Notes under the pieces: generated by a model
Seen by the model: the letters and a program-made list of their open reading frames with translations, nothing else
Told to the model about the DNA's origin: nothing
The model's database searches: none
Part shown: positions 33,518-44,326 of the stretch, piece after piece
How the letters are laid out: each line of letters begins with the position of its first letter
How positions within the stretch are numbered: the stretch's first letter is position 1
Assembly (NCBI GenBank): GCA_964440525.1
Contig: CAYTTC010000003.1
Coordinates: 49,682 to 113,681, forward strand
Source: DASWJZ01 sp964440525
GTDB lineage: Bacteria > Pseudomonadota > Alphaproteobacteria > Rhizobiales > Afifellaceae
Reading direction: 5' to 3'
DNA length: 64,000 bases
Program-made: the position numbers and the translations under genes

Positions 33518-34456
33518 ATGCTTAAGCCGATCAAGGACGGCCTGACCGACCTCGCGCCCGACGTGGCTGAGGCGCTCGGTGCCGGGCAGGCGGTGGTCGC
33601 GCTCGAGTCGACGATCATCACGCATGGCATGCCCTATCCGCAGAACGTCGAGACGACGCGGGCGGTCGAGGCGGTGGTGCGCTCAGAAGGCGCCGTGCCG
33701 GCGACGATCGCCATCATCGACGGGCGCATCAAGGTCGGTCTCGACGCGCACGAGCTCGACCAACTCGGCGACGCCAAGGGGATCCTCAAGGCGACTCGGC
33801 GCGACCTAGCGGCCGCGATCGTGGCGAAGGCGACCGCGGGCACCACCGTCGCCGCAACAATGGCGATCGCCGCGCGCGCCGGTATCGAAGTCTTTGCAAC
33901 CGGCGGAATCGGCGGCGTGCATCGCGGAGCGGAGCAAACCTTCGACATCTCCGCCGACCTGACCGAGCTCGCAGCAACGCCGGTCGCCGTCATCTGCGCC
34001 GGCTGCAAATCCATTCTCGATATCGCCAAGACGCTGGAATTTCTGGAGACGCAGGGCGTTCCCGTAATCGGCTACGGAACCGACGAGTTTCCGGCCTTCT
34101 TCGCGCGCTCGAGCGGCCACAAACTCGACCACCGCTTCGACACGCCAGCGGAACTCGCAGAGGTCATTCGAGCCGAGCGAAAACTCGGGTCGCGGAGCGG
34201 AATCCTGATTGCAAACCCGATCCCCGAAAAGGATGCGCTTCCGTTTGCGGAAATTGAGGCGCGGATTGGCGACGCGGTCAAAGACGCGGAGCGGGCCGGC
34301 ATATCGCGCAAGGACGTGACGCCCTATCTCCTTGCGCGCATCAACGAATTGTCCGGCGGGAAAAGTCTCACGGCCAACATTGCGCTCATCAAGAGCAACG
34401 CCGCTGTCGCCGCAAAAATCGCGGTCGCGCTGGCGCAGCTCCCGGCCGAGGCTTGA
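33518..34456 (+). CDS. psuG: Pseudouridine-5'-phosphate glycosidase
   Basis: PsuG of 312 aa, which splits pseudouridine 5'-phosphate into uracil and ribose 5-phosphate, breaking the C-C glycosidic bond. Family segments are ALESTIITHGMPYPQN near 27-42, GRIKVGLDAHELDQLG, KATRRDLAAAI, TTVAATMAIA, FATGGIGGVHRGAE and NPIPEKDALPF. Length is normal (about 305 aa). It is followed 8 bases later by the PfkB-type kinase that would supply its substrate, so psuG-psuK is an operon. A ribosome site GAGAGATCGCGG precedes the ATG. The hairpin-rich segment upstream could affect its expression. Confidence 0.94.
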   Translation: MLKPIKDGLTDLAPDVAEALGAGQAVVALESTIITHGMPYPQNVETTRAVEAVVRSEGAVPATIAIIDGRIKVGLDAHELDQLGDAKGILKATRRDLAAAIVAKATAGTTVAATMAIAARAGIEVFATGGIGGVHRGAEQTFDISADLTELAATPVAVICAGCKSILDIAKTLEFLETQGVPVIGYGTDEFPAFFARSSGHKLDHRFDTPAELAEVIRAERKLGSRSGILIANPIPEKDALPFAEIEARIGDAVKDAERAGISRKDVTPYLLARINELSGGKSLTANIALIKSNAAVAAKIAVALAQLPAEA

Positions 34457-34464
34457 TCGCACGG

Positions 34465-35352
34465 ATGCCGGTTGTTCTCGTCATCGGCGATGTGATGACC
34501 GACATCGTCGTCAGGCCGGAGGGGCCGATTGCAGTCGGCGCCGACCGGCGCGCTTTGATCCGCGTGCTGCCCGGCGGATCGGGCGCCAACCAGGCCTGCT
34601 GGCTGGCAATGGAGGGGATCGGCGCGCGTTTCGTCGCGCGCGTGGGCGACGAAGATCACGCGCGCCAGACGGCGCTTCTCGCCCGATGCGGCGTCGACGC
34701 GAGACTTGGCGCCGACGCGACGCGGCCGACCGGAACCCTCGTTACGCTTCTTTCGCCCGACGGCGAGCGGAGTTTTCTCGCCGATCGTGCGGCAAATGAA
34801 AATCTTGGTCCCGCCGACCTCCCAAAATCGCAGCTCGACGGCGTCGACCTCGTGCACGTCTCCGGCTATGCACTCTTCAAGGAAAGCCCACGCGCCGCCG
34901 TCCTCGATTTCCTCGGCGAGGTGGAGAGACGGGCGATTCCCTTCGCCGTCGATCCGGCGTCCTATTCGTTTCTTCAAGAGGTCGGCCCAGAGCGCTTCCT
35001 TGAGTGGACACGCGCGGCGCGATTCTTTTTTCCAAATGAGGATGAGGCAGTGGTGCTTTCGGGCGCGACTGATCCCGAGGCACAGCTCACGTTTCTCACC
35101 CGGATCTATCCGATCGTTGTGATCAAGCGCGGCAAGGAGGGCGCCCTCGCAGCGAAGGCAAAGAGCGGCCGCCGCTGGTCGGTTCCCGCGCCGCGCGTCG
35201 CGGTCGTCGACACTTCGGGCGCGGGTGACGCCTTCCTTGCCGGCTTCCTCGGCGCCTATCTCAGGGGCGAGGGGATCGAGGCCTCTCTGGGGCGCGGCGT
35301 GGAGCTTGGCTCACGCTCGGTCACCACTCTTGGCGCACGACCTCCGCTATGA
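34465..35352 (+). CDS. psuK: PfkB-family kinase, probable pseudouridine kinase
   Basis: Ribokinase-fold kinase of 295 aa. The N-terminal VIGDVMTDIVVRP and LPGGSGANQACWLA near 35-48 bind the sugar. The anion hole and catalytic base lie in DTSGAGD (249-255, Asp255). PfkB kinases phosphorylate nucleosides or sugars; directly after psuG the expected reaction is pseudouridine to pseudouridine 5'-phosphate. The ATG at 34465 was taken because MPVVLVIGD is the typical family start; a TTG at 34453 overlapping the psuG stop is the alternative. No pseudouridine transporter is adjacent. Confidence 0.85.
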   Translation: MPVVLVIGDVMTDIVVRPEGPIAVGADRRALIRVLPGGSGANQACWLAMEGIGARFVARVGDEDHARQTALLARCGVDARLGADATRPTGTLVTLLSPDGERSFLADRAANENLGPADLPKSQLDGVDLVHVSGYALFKESPRAAVLDFLGEVERRAIPFAVDPASYSFLQEVGPERFLEWTRAARFFFPNEDEAVVLSGATDPEAQLTFLTRIYPIVVIKRGKEGALAAKAKSGRRWSVPAPRVAVVDTSGAGDAFLAGFLGAYLRGEGIEASLGRGVELGSRSVTTLGARPPL

Positions 35353-35429
35353 GGGTCGATTTAAGAAATTGCCTCATAGCCGACCGCGCGCCGGCTTGAC
35401 CGCAATTGACCCGCGGCAGATAAGGCGAC

Positions 35430-35837
35430 ATGCGTAGCGATCAGCGCGCCCGGCAGTTGAAAGACGCTGAGCCAACACTAGGCGAAGAGCTCGCTGCGTT
35501 CGGCGACGACGATGTCGTGGAGATGACGAACCTTCAGGAAGACGATACCGGCATTCCCGGCATCATTTTCATTTCCACGGCGATGGGCTCGGACGGCCCG
35601 CGCGTAAAATACTTCGTCAAGGCCGGCCGTAGCCAGCCGAGCTTCTCGGTATCGATCTCCGACGAGCCGAAGATCTTGGCCAATAGTCTGCCGCAACGGG
35701 ACCTGACCCGCGCCTCCCCGTCGGTAATTGAATGGGTTCGACTGAACAAGGACGCGCTGCTGCGGTTCTGGAACGAGGGCGACGGCTATTCGATCCACGA
35801 GGTCGTGGACCTGGTGCATTCCCTGAAGAAGGTCTGA
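35430..35837 (+). CDS. Hypothetical protein, about 135 aa
   Basis: I do not recognise this family. The N-terminal half has strands (GIPGIIFISTAMGSDGPRVKYFVKAG) and a Ser/Pro-rich turn. The C-terminal part (VIEWVRLNKDALLRFWNEGDGYSIHEVVDLVHSLKKV) is helical and resembles the ends of small uncharacterised proteins that contain a WxxLNxxALxxFW pattern. It is soluble, acidic, and has an AAGGCGAC ribosome site directly before the ATG. It is separated from psuK by about 77 bases and is probably its own unit. Confidence 0.65.
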   Translation: MRSDQRARQLKDAEPTLGEELAAFGDDDVVEMTNLQEDDTGIPGIIFISTAMGSDGPRVKYFVKAGRSQPSFSVSISDEPKILANSLPQRDLTRASPSVIEWVRLNKDALLRFWNEGDGYSIHEVVDLVHSLKKV

Positions 35838-35872
35838 CCGAGGACTTCGGTGCGGACGCGTCCCCAGGGGAA

Positions 35873-36907
35873 TCATGCCGCCGGTCTGACTGCCCGGCCC
35901 GTCGCCGCGGATTCGTAGGCCGCTTCGCAGATCGCATAGGTTTTGAGGTTATCGCGGCCGGACGTGTCCGCCTCGCGCCCCGCCTTGAGCGCCGACAAGA
36001 AATGCGCGCAGGTCTTGTAGACGCTCTCTTCGACCATGTGCCAGGGCGGCTTCGCCCAGTGGAGCAGCGGAATCTTAAACTCGCTCTCCGTCATCTTGCC
36101 GTCGACCGTAACCTGCATCCGGTAGCCCGGCTTCGTCACGATGGCCCCGAGCGGTCCCTCGATCTCCAGAATCGTCTCGGGAAAAGGGTCAGGCAGCTTC
36201 TTCGATTCGTATGTCGCCTCCACGACCGAGACTGCGCCGGATTTGTGCTTGAGCAGCATGGTTGCGGTATCTTCGGCCTTAACCTTCGGGTTGCGCCGCT
36301 GCGTCTCGCAGGCGACCCGGTCGACCTCGCCGAAAAAGAAGCGGGCGACGTCGACCACGTGCACGCCGAGATCGAGGATGATCAGCCGCTCCTCGTCGTA
36401 GAAATAGGGCTGGCCCGTGTAGATGTCGTAGCCGGTGCGAAAACTGATCCGCGCCCAAGATGGCGTACCGATCACGCCTGAATCGATGACCTCCTTCACT
36501 TTCTCAAGCGGCGTCTGGAAGCGAAAGTTCTCGTGCACGGCGAGGAAGAGGCCGGCCTTCTCGGCGCCCTCAACGATCGCCACGCAGGTTGCCCAATCGG
36601 GCGCGAAGGGCTTTTGCACGATCGCCGGCACCTTGTGGCGGAAGGCAAGCTCGGCGAGCGGGCGGTGCGTGTCCATGCGGGTGACGATATCGACGAGGCC
36701 GAGGTTCTCCTCGCGGAACATCGTCTCGGCGTCCGCATACCAATGCGGCACGCCGAACACTTCCGCAGCCGCCTTTGCCTTCGCCGGGTCGACGTCGCAT
36801 ACCGCCACGAGGTCGGCGCCCTTGGGCTTCAGATCCTTCCACGAATTGAGGTGATTGCGCGCAAAAAAGCCGCAACCGATCACTCCGACGGCGATTCGCC
36901 CCGCCAT
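35873..36907 (-). CDS. Gfo/Idh/MocA family oxidoreductase
   Basis: NAD(P)-dependent dehydrogenase of 344 aa. The Rossmann motif GVIGCGFFARNH is at 8-19. The usual EKP motif appears as VQKPFAPD near 97-104: the Lys is kept but Glu is replaced by Gln. The C-terminal domain includes FHENFR-like AVHENFRFQTPL and HVVDVARFFFGEVD. It presumably oxidises a sugar or cyclitol. GGAGG five bases before the ATG at 36907 fixes the start; an upstream ATG adds 12 unsupported residues. It is divergent from the DMT exporter gene and lies next to a ribose-type ABC importer. Confidence 0.87.
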   Translation of the reverse strand: MAGRIAVGVIGCGFFARNHLNSWKDLKPKGADLVAVCDVDPAKAKAAAEVFGVPHWYADAETMFREENLGLVDIVTRMDTHRPLAELAFRHKVPAIVQKPFAPDWATCVAIVEGAEKAGLFLAVHENFRFQTPLEKVKEVIDSGVIGTPSWARISFRTGYDIYTGQPYFYDEERLIILDLGVHVVDVARFFFGEVDRVACETQRRNPKVKAEDTATMLLKHKSGAVSVVEATYESKKLPDPFPETILEIEGPLGAIVTKPGYRMQVTVDGKMTESEFKIPLLHWAKPPWHMVEESVYKTCAHFLSALKAGREADTSGRDNLKTYAICEAAYESAATGRAVRPAA

Positions 36908-36974
36908 GCGCCCCTCCACACTTCCTCTGTTTCGACGGCACAATAGAGCAATTCGGGGAGCCGGGACTACGGCA

Positions 36975-37001
36975 GCGGGCGGCGCAAAAGGCGCCGCCCG
37001 C
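36975..37001. repeat. Perfect 11-bp hairpin in divergent promoter region
   Basis: GCGGGCGGCGC, loop AAAAG, GCGCCGCCCGC. It lies upstream of both flanking divergent genes, so it cannot be a normal terminator for either. It may be a REP-like element, an operator, or part of a 5' leader. Confidence 0.5.
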
Positions 37002-37085
37002 CATGCTTCGTGATGTCGCGCCGGCGCTGGGCGTATGGGCCATTGCCACAGGCGCGAAGTCAGCTATGAAGGCGTCGACAAGCTG

Positions 37086-38054
37086 ATGCCCGACTGGCTG
37101 CGCGACACGCCGATGGGCCGTCTCGGCAAGCCGGCGCATATCATGTTCAAAGGCATACTTCTCGGCTTCGTCTCCTTCGCCATATTTTCCTGCGGCGACG
37201 CCGCCATCAAGGCACTCGGCGGCCGGCTGACGGTCTTCGAGATCGGCTTCTTCACCACCCTCGTCGCCTTCATCGCCGTGCCCTTCGTGCGGCAACCGCA
37301 CGAGCGGTGGCGTGACATGTTTCGCATGCATCGGCCGGGGCTGGTGCTTCTGCGCACGCTGGCCGGCGTCGTGGCGGGCATGCTCGGCATCTACTCGTTC
37401 ACCCATCTGCCCTTCGCCGAGGTCTATGCGCTCATCTTCCTGGCACCGCTCTTCGTGACCATCCTCTCGATCCCGTTTCTGGGTGAGAGCGTCGGCTGGC
37501 GGCGTGGGTTGGCGATCGTCATCGGCTTCGTCGGCGTGCTCCTCGTCGTCCGTCCCGGCTTCCGCGAGCTCCTGCCCGCTCATATGGCGGCCGTGGGGAT
37601 AGCTCTTTGCGGCGCCACGACGGTGCTGGTGCTGCGGGCGCTCGGTCCGACGGAAAAGCGCATCACGCTGATGGGCGTGGTGTTCGTGGCCTCGCTCGTC
37701 GTCAACGGCACCATCATGCTCTTCGATTTTCACGTGCCGGCGCCGACCGATTTTCTTCTGATCACGGTTGCGGGCCTGTGCGGCGGTCTTGGTCACATGC
37801 TGCTGATGGCGGCGACGCGGGCGGCGCCGGCGAACCGCATCGCGCCCGCTCAATACAGTCAGATCATCTGGGCGATCACCCTCGGCGCGTTTTTCTTTGG
37901 CGAGTTTCCCGATGCGACAGCCTTTGCAGGAATCGCCCTGGTGACGTTCGCCGGCCTCTTCACCTTTGTCCGCGAGGAGAGACGGGGCGGTCGCTGGCCC
38001 GCCGTGTGGACGATCGTCTGGGGCAAAGCGGCCCGCAATGGGGGGCGCGATTGA
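37086..38054 (+). CDS. DMT-family (EamA) transporter
   Basis: Inner-membrane protein of about 322 aa with ten predicted hydrophobic helices in two EamA repeats (GILLGFVSFAIFSCGDAAIKAL at the start; VGIALCGATTVLVLRALGP begins the second). Such proteins export or import amino acids, nucleosides or other metabolites. The substrate is unknown. The start is uncertain: ATG at 37035, 37086 or 37143 (directly before FKGILLGF). It is monocistronic between a divergent oxidoreductase and the convergent ABC permease gene, 3 bases away. Confidence 0.85.
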   Translation: MPDWLRDTPMGRLGKPAHIMFKGILLGFVSFAIFSCGDAAIKALGGRLTVFEIGFFTTLVAFIAVPFVRQPHERWRDMFRMHRPGLVLLRTLAGVVAGMLGIYSFTHLPFAEVYALIFLAPLFVTILSIPFLGESVGWRRGLAIVIGFVGVLLVVRPGFRELLPAHMAAVGIALCGATTVLVLRALGPTEKRITLMGVVFVASLVVNGTIMLFDFHVPAPTDFLLITVAGLCGGLGHMLLMAATRAAPANRIAPAQYSQIIWAITLGAFFFGEFPDATAFAGIALVTFAGLFTFVREERRGGRWPAVWTIVWGKAARNGGRD

Positions 38055-38057
38055 GCC

Positions 38058-39044
38058 TCAATGCGACACGCGCTCGCGGCCGTAGAGAAGCAGCATGCCG
38101 ATGATCACGGCGCCGTAGATGATCTGGCGGCCCCATTCGTCCATCTGCATCACCGAGAGGATCGACTGCAGCAGCGTGATCAGAATCACGCCGGCGACCG
38201 TGCCGAGATAGGTGCCGCGGCCGCCGAGGATGTTGGTTCCGCCGAGCACCACGGCGGCGATCGCGGGGAGGAGGTAGGGGTCGCCCATCGCCTGCGCGGC
38301 CTTGCTCGCATAGCCGGCAAGTAGCACGCCGCCGAAGGCCGAAAGCCCTCCGGCCACCGCGAACGTGAACATTACCACCCGCCGTGTCGGCATTCCGGAA
38401 AGATAGGCGGCGCGCTCGCGGTTGCCGATCGCGTAGATCGCGCGGCCGAAGATCGTTCGCGAAAGCGCGAAAATCGTTATGGCGCCGACGATCGCCCATA
38501 CGATGAGCCCGTTTGGAATGCCGAGAAGCGTTTTGCCGGTCGCGATGAAGCGCATCGCGCCCGACGCGGAATCCTGCGGCGAGAATCCGCCGGTGTGAAC
38601 CACCATGAGACCCTGGGCGACCGCGTTGACGGCAAGCGTGATGATCATCGAGGGAATGCGTAGATAGGCGACTCCGATGCCGTTCACGAAGCCGAGCAAC
38701 ACGCCGCAGAGCACGCCAAACGGAATGGCGAGAGCCGTCCCGACCGGCCCGTAGGCTGTAGCCGATGCCGCCATCATGCCGCCGACCGCAACGACCCACG
38801 GCACCGACAGGTCGATCTGCCCGAGCAGGATGACCAGAAACATGCCGGTGGCGATGACGCCAAGGAACGACGCCACCTTGAGCTGCTGCAGGAGATATTC
38901 CGGCGACAGAAAGCTGCGCGAGTAGAGGCTTCCGAGCAGGAGCAGCAGAATGATGCAGCCAAACGCTGTCGCGACGGCCGGGTCGAGTCGTCGAAGCACG
39001 CGCGGAATGCCTGTCGTCGCGGGGCGGGCGTCGTCAGAGCTCAT
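38058..39044 (-). CDS. Ribose-type (CUT2) ABC transporter permease
   Basis: RbsC-like membrane protein of 328 aa with 8 to 10 hydrophobic helices (AFGCIILLLLLGSLY, VASFLGVIATGMFLVILLGQIDLSVPWVVAVGG). The IDLSV and GGTNILGGRGTYLGT motifs are diagnostic for the BPD_transp_2 family. It pairs with the next permease (39055-40038) to form a heterodimeric channel. It is the last gene of the operon binding protein, ATPase, permease, permease, with 10 bases to the preceding gene. Substrate is likely a pentose, cyclitol or similar. Confidence 0.9.
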   Translation of the reverse strand: MSSDDARPATTGIPRVLRRLDPAVATAFGCIILLLLLGSLYSRSFLSPEYLLQQLKVASFLGVIATGMFLVILLGQIDLSVPWVVAVGGMMAASATAYGPVGTALAIPFGVLCGVLLGFVNGIGVAYLRIPSMIITLAVNAVAQGLMVVHTGGFSPQDSASGAMRFIATGKTLLGIPNGLIVWAIVGAITIFALSRTIFGRAIYAIGNRERAAYLSGMPTRRVVMFTFAVAGGLSAFGGVLLAGYASKAAQAMGDPYLLPAIAAVVLGGTNILGGRGTYLGTVAGVILITLLQSILSVMQMDEWGRQIIYGAVIIGMLLLYGRERVSH

Positions 39045-39054
39045 CGACGAAACC

Positions 39055-40034
39055 TCATCCGAACAAATCGAGACGGTTGCGAATCTGCAAGAGCCGGAGG
39101 GCGCCGAGGCTCACGGCCAGAAGCAGCACGATGCCGCGGAACAGCGGCTGCCAAAGCGGCTCAAGGTCGAAGACGAAGAGGAGGTCGCCGATGGTTGAGA
39201 ACATGAGAGCGCCGAAAATCGCACCGATCGCGCTCCCCGAGCCGCCGAACAGCGACACACCGCCGAGCACGACCGCTGCGATTGAGAACAGCGTGTAGTT
39301 CCCGCCATTCGCCGCCGACGCCTCGCCCGAATAGGTGACGAAGGTGAGAAAAAGCCCGCCGAGAGAGCCGAGCAGGCCCGACAACGCGTAGGCCACGAAG
39401 CGGGCGCGGCGGATCGGCACGCCGGACATGTAGGCCGCGCTTTCCGAGGAGCCGAGCGCATAGGCCGCGCGGCCGACGGCGGAGCGCCTGAACGGGAGCC
39501 ACACCACCAGCACGATGACGACGAGGGCAAGCAAGCTCGCCGGTAACCAGCCGAACATCTTGCCGGTGAATGCATCGGCGATCGGGTCAAAAATGTCGCC
39601 GCCGCCGGGAACCGGCCGAAGCGCCAGCGCGATGCCGAAAAAGATGGCGCCGGTGGCGAGTGTCGTCACGATCGGCTGGAGACGCCCGTAGATCACGATC
39701 AGCCCGTTGATCGCGCCGCAGGCGAGTCCGACGAGGAGCACGCCCCCCATGCCGAGCGTCATCGTGAGCGGGGTACCGACGACGATCCATGAAGCGACGC
39801 AATTCGTCAGCACCACCACCATGCCGACGGAAAGATCGATGCCCGCGGTCAGCACGACCAGCGTCTGCGCCATGGCCACAAGGGCCAGCAGCACGCCCTT
39901 GTTGGAAGAGGTGTTCACCACGTTCGACGTGAAGCCGGCGGGGTGGTTGCTGACATAGATGACGTACATCAGCACGAAGACCGCTAGCGCGAGCAGCGCG
40001 CCCTTGTGCTCGGCGAGCCGGTAGCGCCAGTCGC

Positions 40035-40038
<4 letters not shown>
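39055..40038 (-). CDS. Ribose-type (CUT2) ABC transporter permease
   Basis: RbsC-like permease of 327 aa, the second of the pair. Motifs are AMAQTLVVLTAGIDLSVGMVV near 52-72 and VVLGGVSLFGGSGSAIGAIFGAL. Its start overlaps the ATPase stop by 4 bases (ATGA). It has about 10 membrane helices. Two different permease genes instead of one homodimer suggest a specialised sugar or sugar-derivative importer. Confidence 0.9.
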
Positions 40039-41591
<1,553 letters not shown>

Positions 41592-41608
41592 CCACGCCCC
41601 CAATGAAG

Positions 41609-41634
41609 GCGCCGCGGGTATGGCCCCGCGGCGC
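41609..41634. terminator. 10-bp hairpin between binding-protein and ATPase genes
   Basis: GCGCCGCGGG, a six-base loop (TATGGC), then CCCGCGGCGC, just after the binding-protein stop (41652, minus strand) and just before the ATPase ribosome site. With no T-run it probably acts as an attenuator or RNA-stability element that raises binding-protein expression. The other two importer operons in the window have the same arrangement. Confidence 0.65.
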
Positions 41635-41651
41635 AGAGGTTGAGATTGAGA

Positions 41652-42779
41652 TTATTCGTCAGCTTCCGACTGGCCCATAATTTCCTGCGCCGTGAAGTTG
41701 ATGCCGCAGGTCGGGAAGGCGTTGCCGACGAAGAAATTGTCGGACTGATCGGCATAGAAGTTCTCGCCGTCCTTGAAGTCCGGATCCTCAACGATCGCCA
41801 GTGGCAGCCTGACCGACTGGGGAACGACCTGGCCTTCGAGCGCCGCGATTGCGGTCTTGATGGCGACGGCGACCTGCGCCGGGCCGGTGCCCGCCGACGA
41901 GCACTTTAGGCCGTCAGCCGAATGCGCTCCGCAGAACTTGCGGAAACCGTTCTCCGTCTCGCCGCCGAACGGCACGAAAGGATGCCCGGCATCGATCATC
42001 GCCTGCACCACGCCGGTGTCGCCGCCCTGTGCGGTGAAGCCGTCGAAGGGGCCGCTTGTGGCGATCGCGTCGGCTGTCACTTTCTGCGCCGTCGGATCGT
42101 CCCACTTGCCGACCACCTCGACCACTTCGAAAGGCTTGCCGGACGCCGCGAAAGTCTCGTGGATTCCCTCGTGCCGGTCGCGATCGACGGAGGTCCCTTC
42201 CACACCCTTCACTTCCAGGATCTTGCCGCCCTCCGGAAGGTGCTTGATGAGCCAGTTGGCCCACAGAATGCCAAGGCCCTTCTGGTCGACGTTGACGTTG
42301 ATCGCTTCGTCGGAATCGAGAATGTTGTCAAAGGCGACGAGCACGATGCCGGCCTCGTTGGCGCGCTTGATCACCGGGGTGAACGCCGCCGGATTCTGCG
42401 CGTTGACGATGATTGCGTCATAGCCGGAATCGATGAAGTTGTTCACCGCGGCGATCTGGGCGGCGACGTCCTCGCCGGTCGAGACCACCTTGAATTCCTT
42501 CAGCTTGGCGGCGATTTCCGGCTGGTCGGCATAGGCCTTCGCCGTCTTGATCATCTGGATACGCCACGTATTGGCGATGAACCCGTTCGCCAGCGCGATC
42601 CGGTAGGGACCTTGCTTAGCCGGCCACTGGAAGAACTTCGTGTCGCCCGCCCAGGGCACGTAGCATTCCGGCTCGCCGCTCGGACCGGTGACGACCTCGG
42701 GGCCGGCCGCCAGGGCGACGTGCGATACGCCGCAGACCAGCGAGGCCAAGGCAAGACGCTTCAACCATTGATGCTTCAT
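41652..42779 (-). CDS. Ribose-type ABC transporter substrate-binding protein
   Basis: Periplasmic type I binding protein of 375 aa. The signal peptide is KRLALASLVCGVSHVALA (cleavage about residue 25). The mature part has two lobes with YRIALANGFIANTWRIQMIKTA, GYDAIIVNAQNPAAFTPVIKRANEAGIVLVAFDN (typical Peripla_BP_4) and GFTAQGGDTGVVQAMIDAG. It carries several Cys (FCGAH, LKCSS, PTCG) that could form disulfides. First gene of a four-gene CUT2 importer. Nearby Gfo/Idh genes suggest a sugar or cyclitol substrate. GGGAGGA precedes the ATG at 42779. Confidence 0.9.
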   Translation of the reverse strand: MKHQWLKRLALASLVCGVSHVALAAGPEVVTGPSGEPECYVPWAGDTKFFQWPAKQGPYRIALANGFIANTWRIQMIKTAKAYADQPEIAAKLKEFKVVSTGEDVAAQIAAVNNFIDSGYDAIIVNAQNPAAFTPVIKRANEAGIVLVAFDNILDSDEAINVNVDQKGLGILWANWLIKHLPEGGKILEVKGVEGTSVDRDRHEGIHETFAASGKPFEVVEVVGKWDDPTAQKVTADAIATSGPFDGFTAQGGDTGVVQAMIDAGHPFVPFGGETENGFRKFCGAHSADGLKCSSAGTGPAQVAVAIKTAIAALEGQVVPQSVRLPLAIVEDPDFKDGENFYADQSDNFFVGNAFPTCGINFTAQEIMGQSEADE

Positions 42780-43119
42780 GAAAATCCTCCCTTACCACAA
42801 GAGACGGCCCGCTTTTTTGAGCGCGCTCGCCGAGACTGAATCCGCGACCTCATTCGAGGCGCGGCGTGACATGTTAGCCTGATCAGTTTGTCATAGAGTC
42901 CGAGTGTCGTCGAGTCGGGCCGCACGTTCGCCCGACGAATTATCAGACTATTGACTTCGTCTTTGTGCGCATGGCTTGGCGCATTCTGAGGTGCCCGTAC
43001 AGGGGCAGTTTTGACTGCAGTCCCGGGCGCCGGGCCGCTAACCCTGTCGCGAGCTTGTCTTTGGCGGCAATGGCGGCGCCGGATATGCTCAAAATATTCG
43101 ATAAATCCGAGCAAGAAAC
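42780..43119. other. Divergent regulatory region with inverted repeat GTCGGGC / GCCCGAC
   Basis: 340 bases with no gene, upstream of both the CUT2 importer operon and the GNAT-like gene. An inverted repeat GTCGGGC (42914-42920) / GCCCGAC (42930-42936), with AT-rich sequence on its right, lies about 140 bases above the binding-protein start and is a candidate operator or hairpin. CTGATCAG near 42880 is a second short palindrome. No other feature stands out. Confidence 0.4.
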
Positions 43120-44217
43120 TTGAGCCAGATTCGCAACTGCGCGCGCGAAGACATGCCGGCAGTTGCCGCGCTCTTCCAGAAAACTTTTCGCAATTCCGGA
43201 AAGGCAGCGCCGCGCTCGCTCGAGGCTTATCTGGCGGAGGCCTATCTCGAACATCCCTGGTACGATCCGGAAATCGCGGCGCGCGTGCATGTCGACGCTG
43301 GGGGCAGGGTCACCGGTTTCATCGGCGTCTTTCCGGGCCTTTTCGGATTTCGGGACAAAATGGTCCGCGCCGCCATCGCCGGCACATTGATGGTGGAGCA
43401 TCCCGACCGTGAGCCTCTGGCCGGCGCCAAGCTCCTCCGATCGGTCATCAAGGGTCCGCAGGACATTTCGGTCAGCGAAACGACGAACCCGTTGTCGCAG
43501 CGGCTCTGGGAGCCGCTCGGCGGCAAGGTCGTTCCACTCCTCAGCCTCGACTGGTTCCGCGTCATGCGGCCGGGCGGCGCAGCGCTCGCGATGCTGACGG
43601 AGAAATTTCCACGCGCGGCGCTGCTCGCGCCGGCGGCGCGAGCAGGCGACTGGATCGGCCGTGCATGGACAAGACGAACCCTTGAGCCCGGCGAGCCGAC
43701 CGCTCGTCTCTCCATCAACGCCGAGCCCTCCGAATCCGAATTCGCCACGGCAGTGCTGGAGCTGGCGCAACCGATCGAACTCCGCCCGGCATGGCGCCAG
43801 GAGGACGTCGAGTGGCTGCTATTACAGGCCGCGCGGAAGGCGCGTTATGGATCGCTCCGGCGCACGATCATCCGTAGCCGGAAGGGCGAGCTCGCCGGCT
43901 GCTATATCTATCATGGAAAGCCCGGTGGCATGGGACGTGTGCTGCAGGTGCTCGCCCGGCCCGGCAACGCCAGCGATGTAGTCGACTGCCTCTTTCGTGA
44001 GGCGGATCAGGCAGGACTGTCGGGTTTGCGCGGACGCTGCGCGCCGCAGCTCATGGACGCACTCCTGACGCGAAACTGCGTCTTCCTGCATCGTGCTTCG
44101 ACGGTTATCCACACCGCCAATCACGAGCTCGCGCATGTCGTCGAAGCGGACGGCGCGCTGATCACCGGCCTTGCGGGCGAAAGTTGGACACGCCTCGTTG
44201 GCGACGAATTCAATTAA
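43120..44217 (+). CDS. GNAT-fold acyltransferase-like protein
   Basis: Protein of 365 aa. The first 100 residues look like a GNAT domain (IRNCAREDMPAVAALFQKTFRN; VTGFIGVFPGLFGFRDKMVRAAIAGTLMVEHPDR). The rest, with ELAGCYIYHGKPGGMGRVLQVLARPGNASDVVDCLFREADQ, resembles a second degenerate GNAT half, as in FemAB- or Eis-like proteins. It starts at a TTG at 43120 (an ATG 11 codons later is the alternative). It lies 110 bases before the asparagine-synthase operon, in the same direction, so it may belong to that pathway as an acyl or amino-acyl transferase. Confidence 0.7.
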   Translation: MSQIRNCAREDMPAVAALFQKTFRNSGKAAPRSLEAYLAEAYLEHPWYDPEIAARVHVDAGGRVTGFIGVFPGLFGFRDKMVRAAIAGTLMVEHPDREPLAGAKLLRSVIKGPQDISVSETTNPLSQRLWEPLGGKVVPLLSLDWFRVMRPGGAALAMLTEKFPRAALLAPAARAGDWIGRAWTRRTLEPGEPTARLSINAEPSESEFATAVLELAQPIELRPAWRQEDVEWLLLQAARKARYGSLRRTIIRSRKGELAGCYIYHGKPGGMGRVLQVLARPGNASDVVDCLFREADQAGLSGLRGRCAPQLMDALLTRNCVFLHRASTVIHTANHELAHVVEADGALITGLAGESWTRLVGDEFN

Positions 44218-44326
44218 ATCGCTGCGACTACGCTAACCATCTTCTTACCAGTCGCTTCGCCAGCGCCACCCCTGAGCTTAAGACCGAGAGTGACTGATTT
44301 CGCTCTCCAGGCGGAGGGGCCGCGGC

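Noticed and set aside
33136..33630. A 164-codon minus-strand frame in the gap before psuG
   Set aside because: It overlaps the psuG start and follows the hairpin series; Arg/Ser/Ala-rich and without a ribosome site. The structured-RNA reading explains the sequence better.
36975..37001. Intrinsic terminator
   Set aside because: The hairpin lies upstream of both divergent neighbours, so there is no transcript end for it to define.
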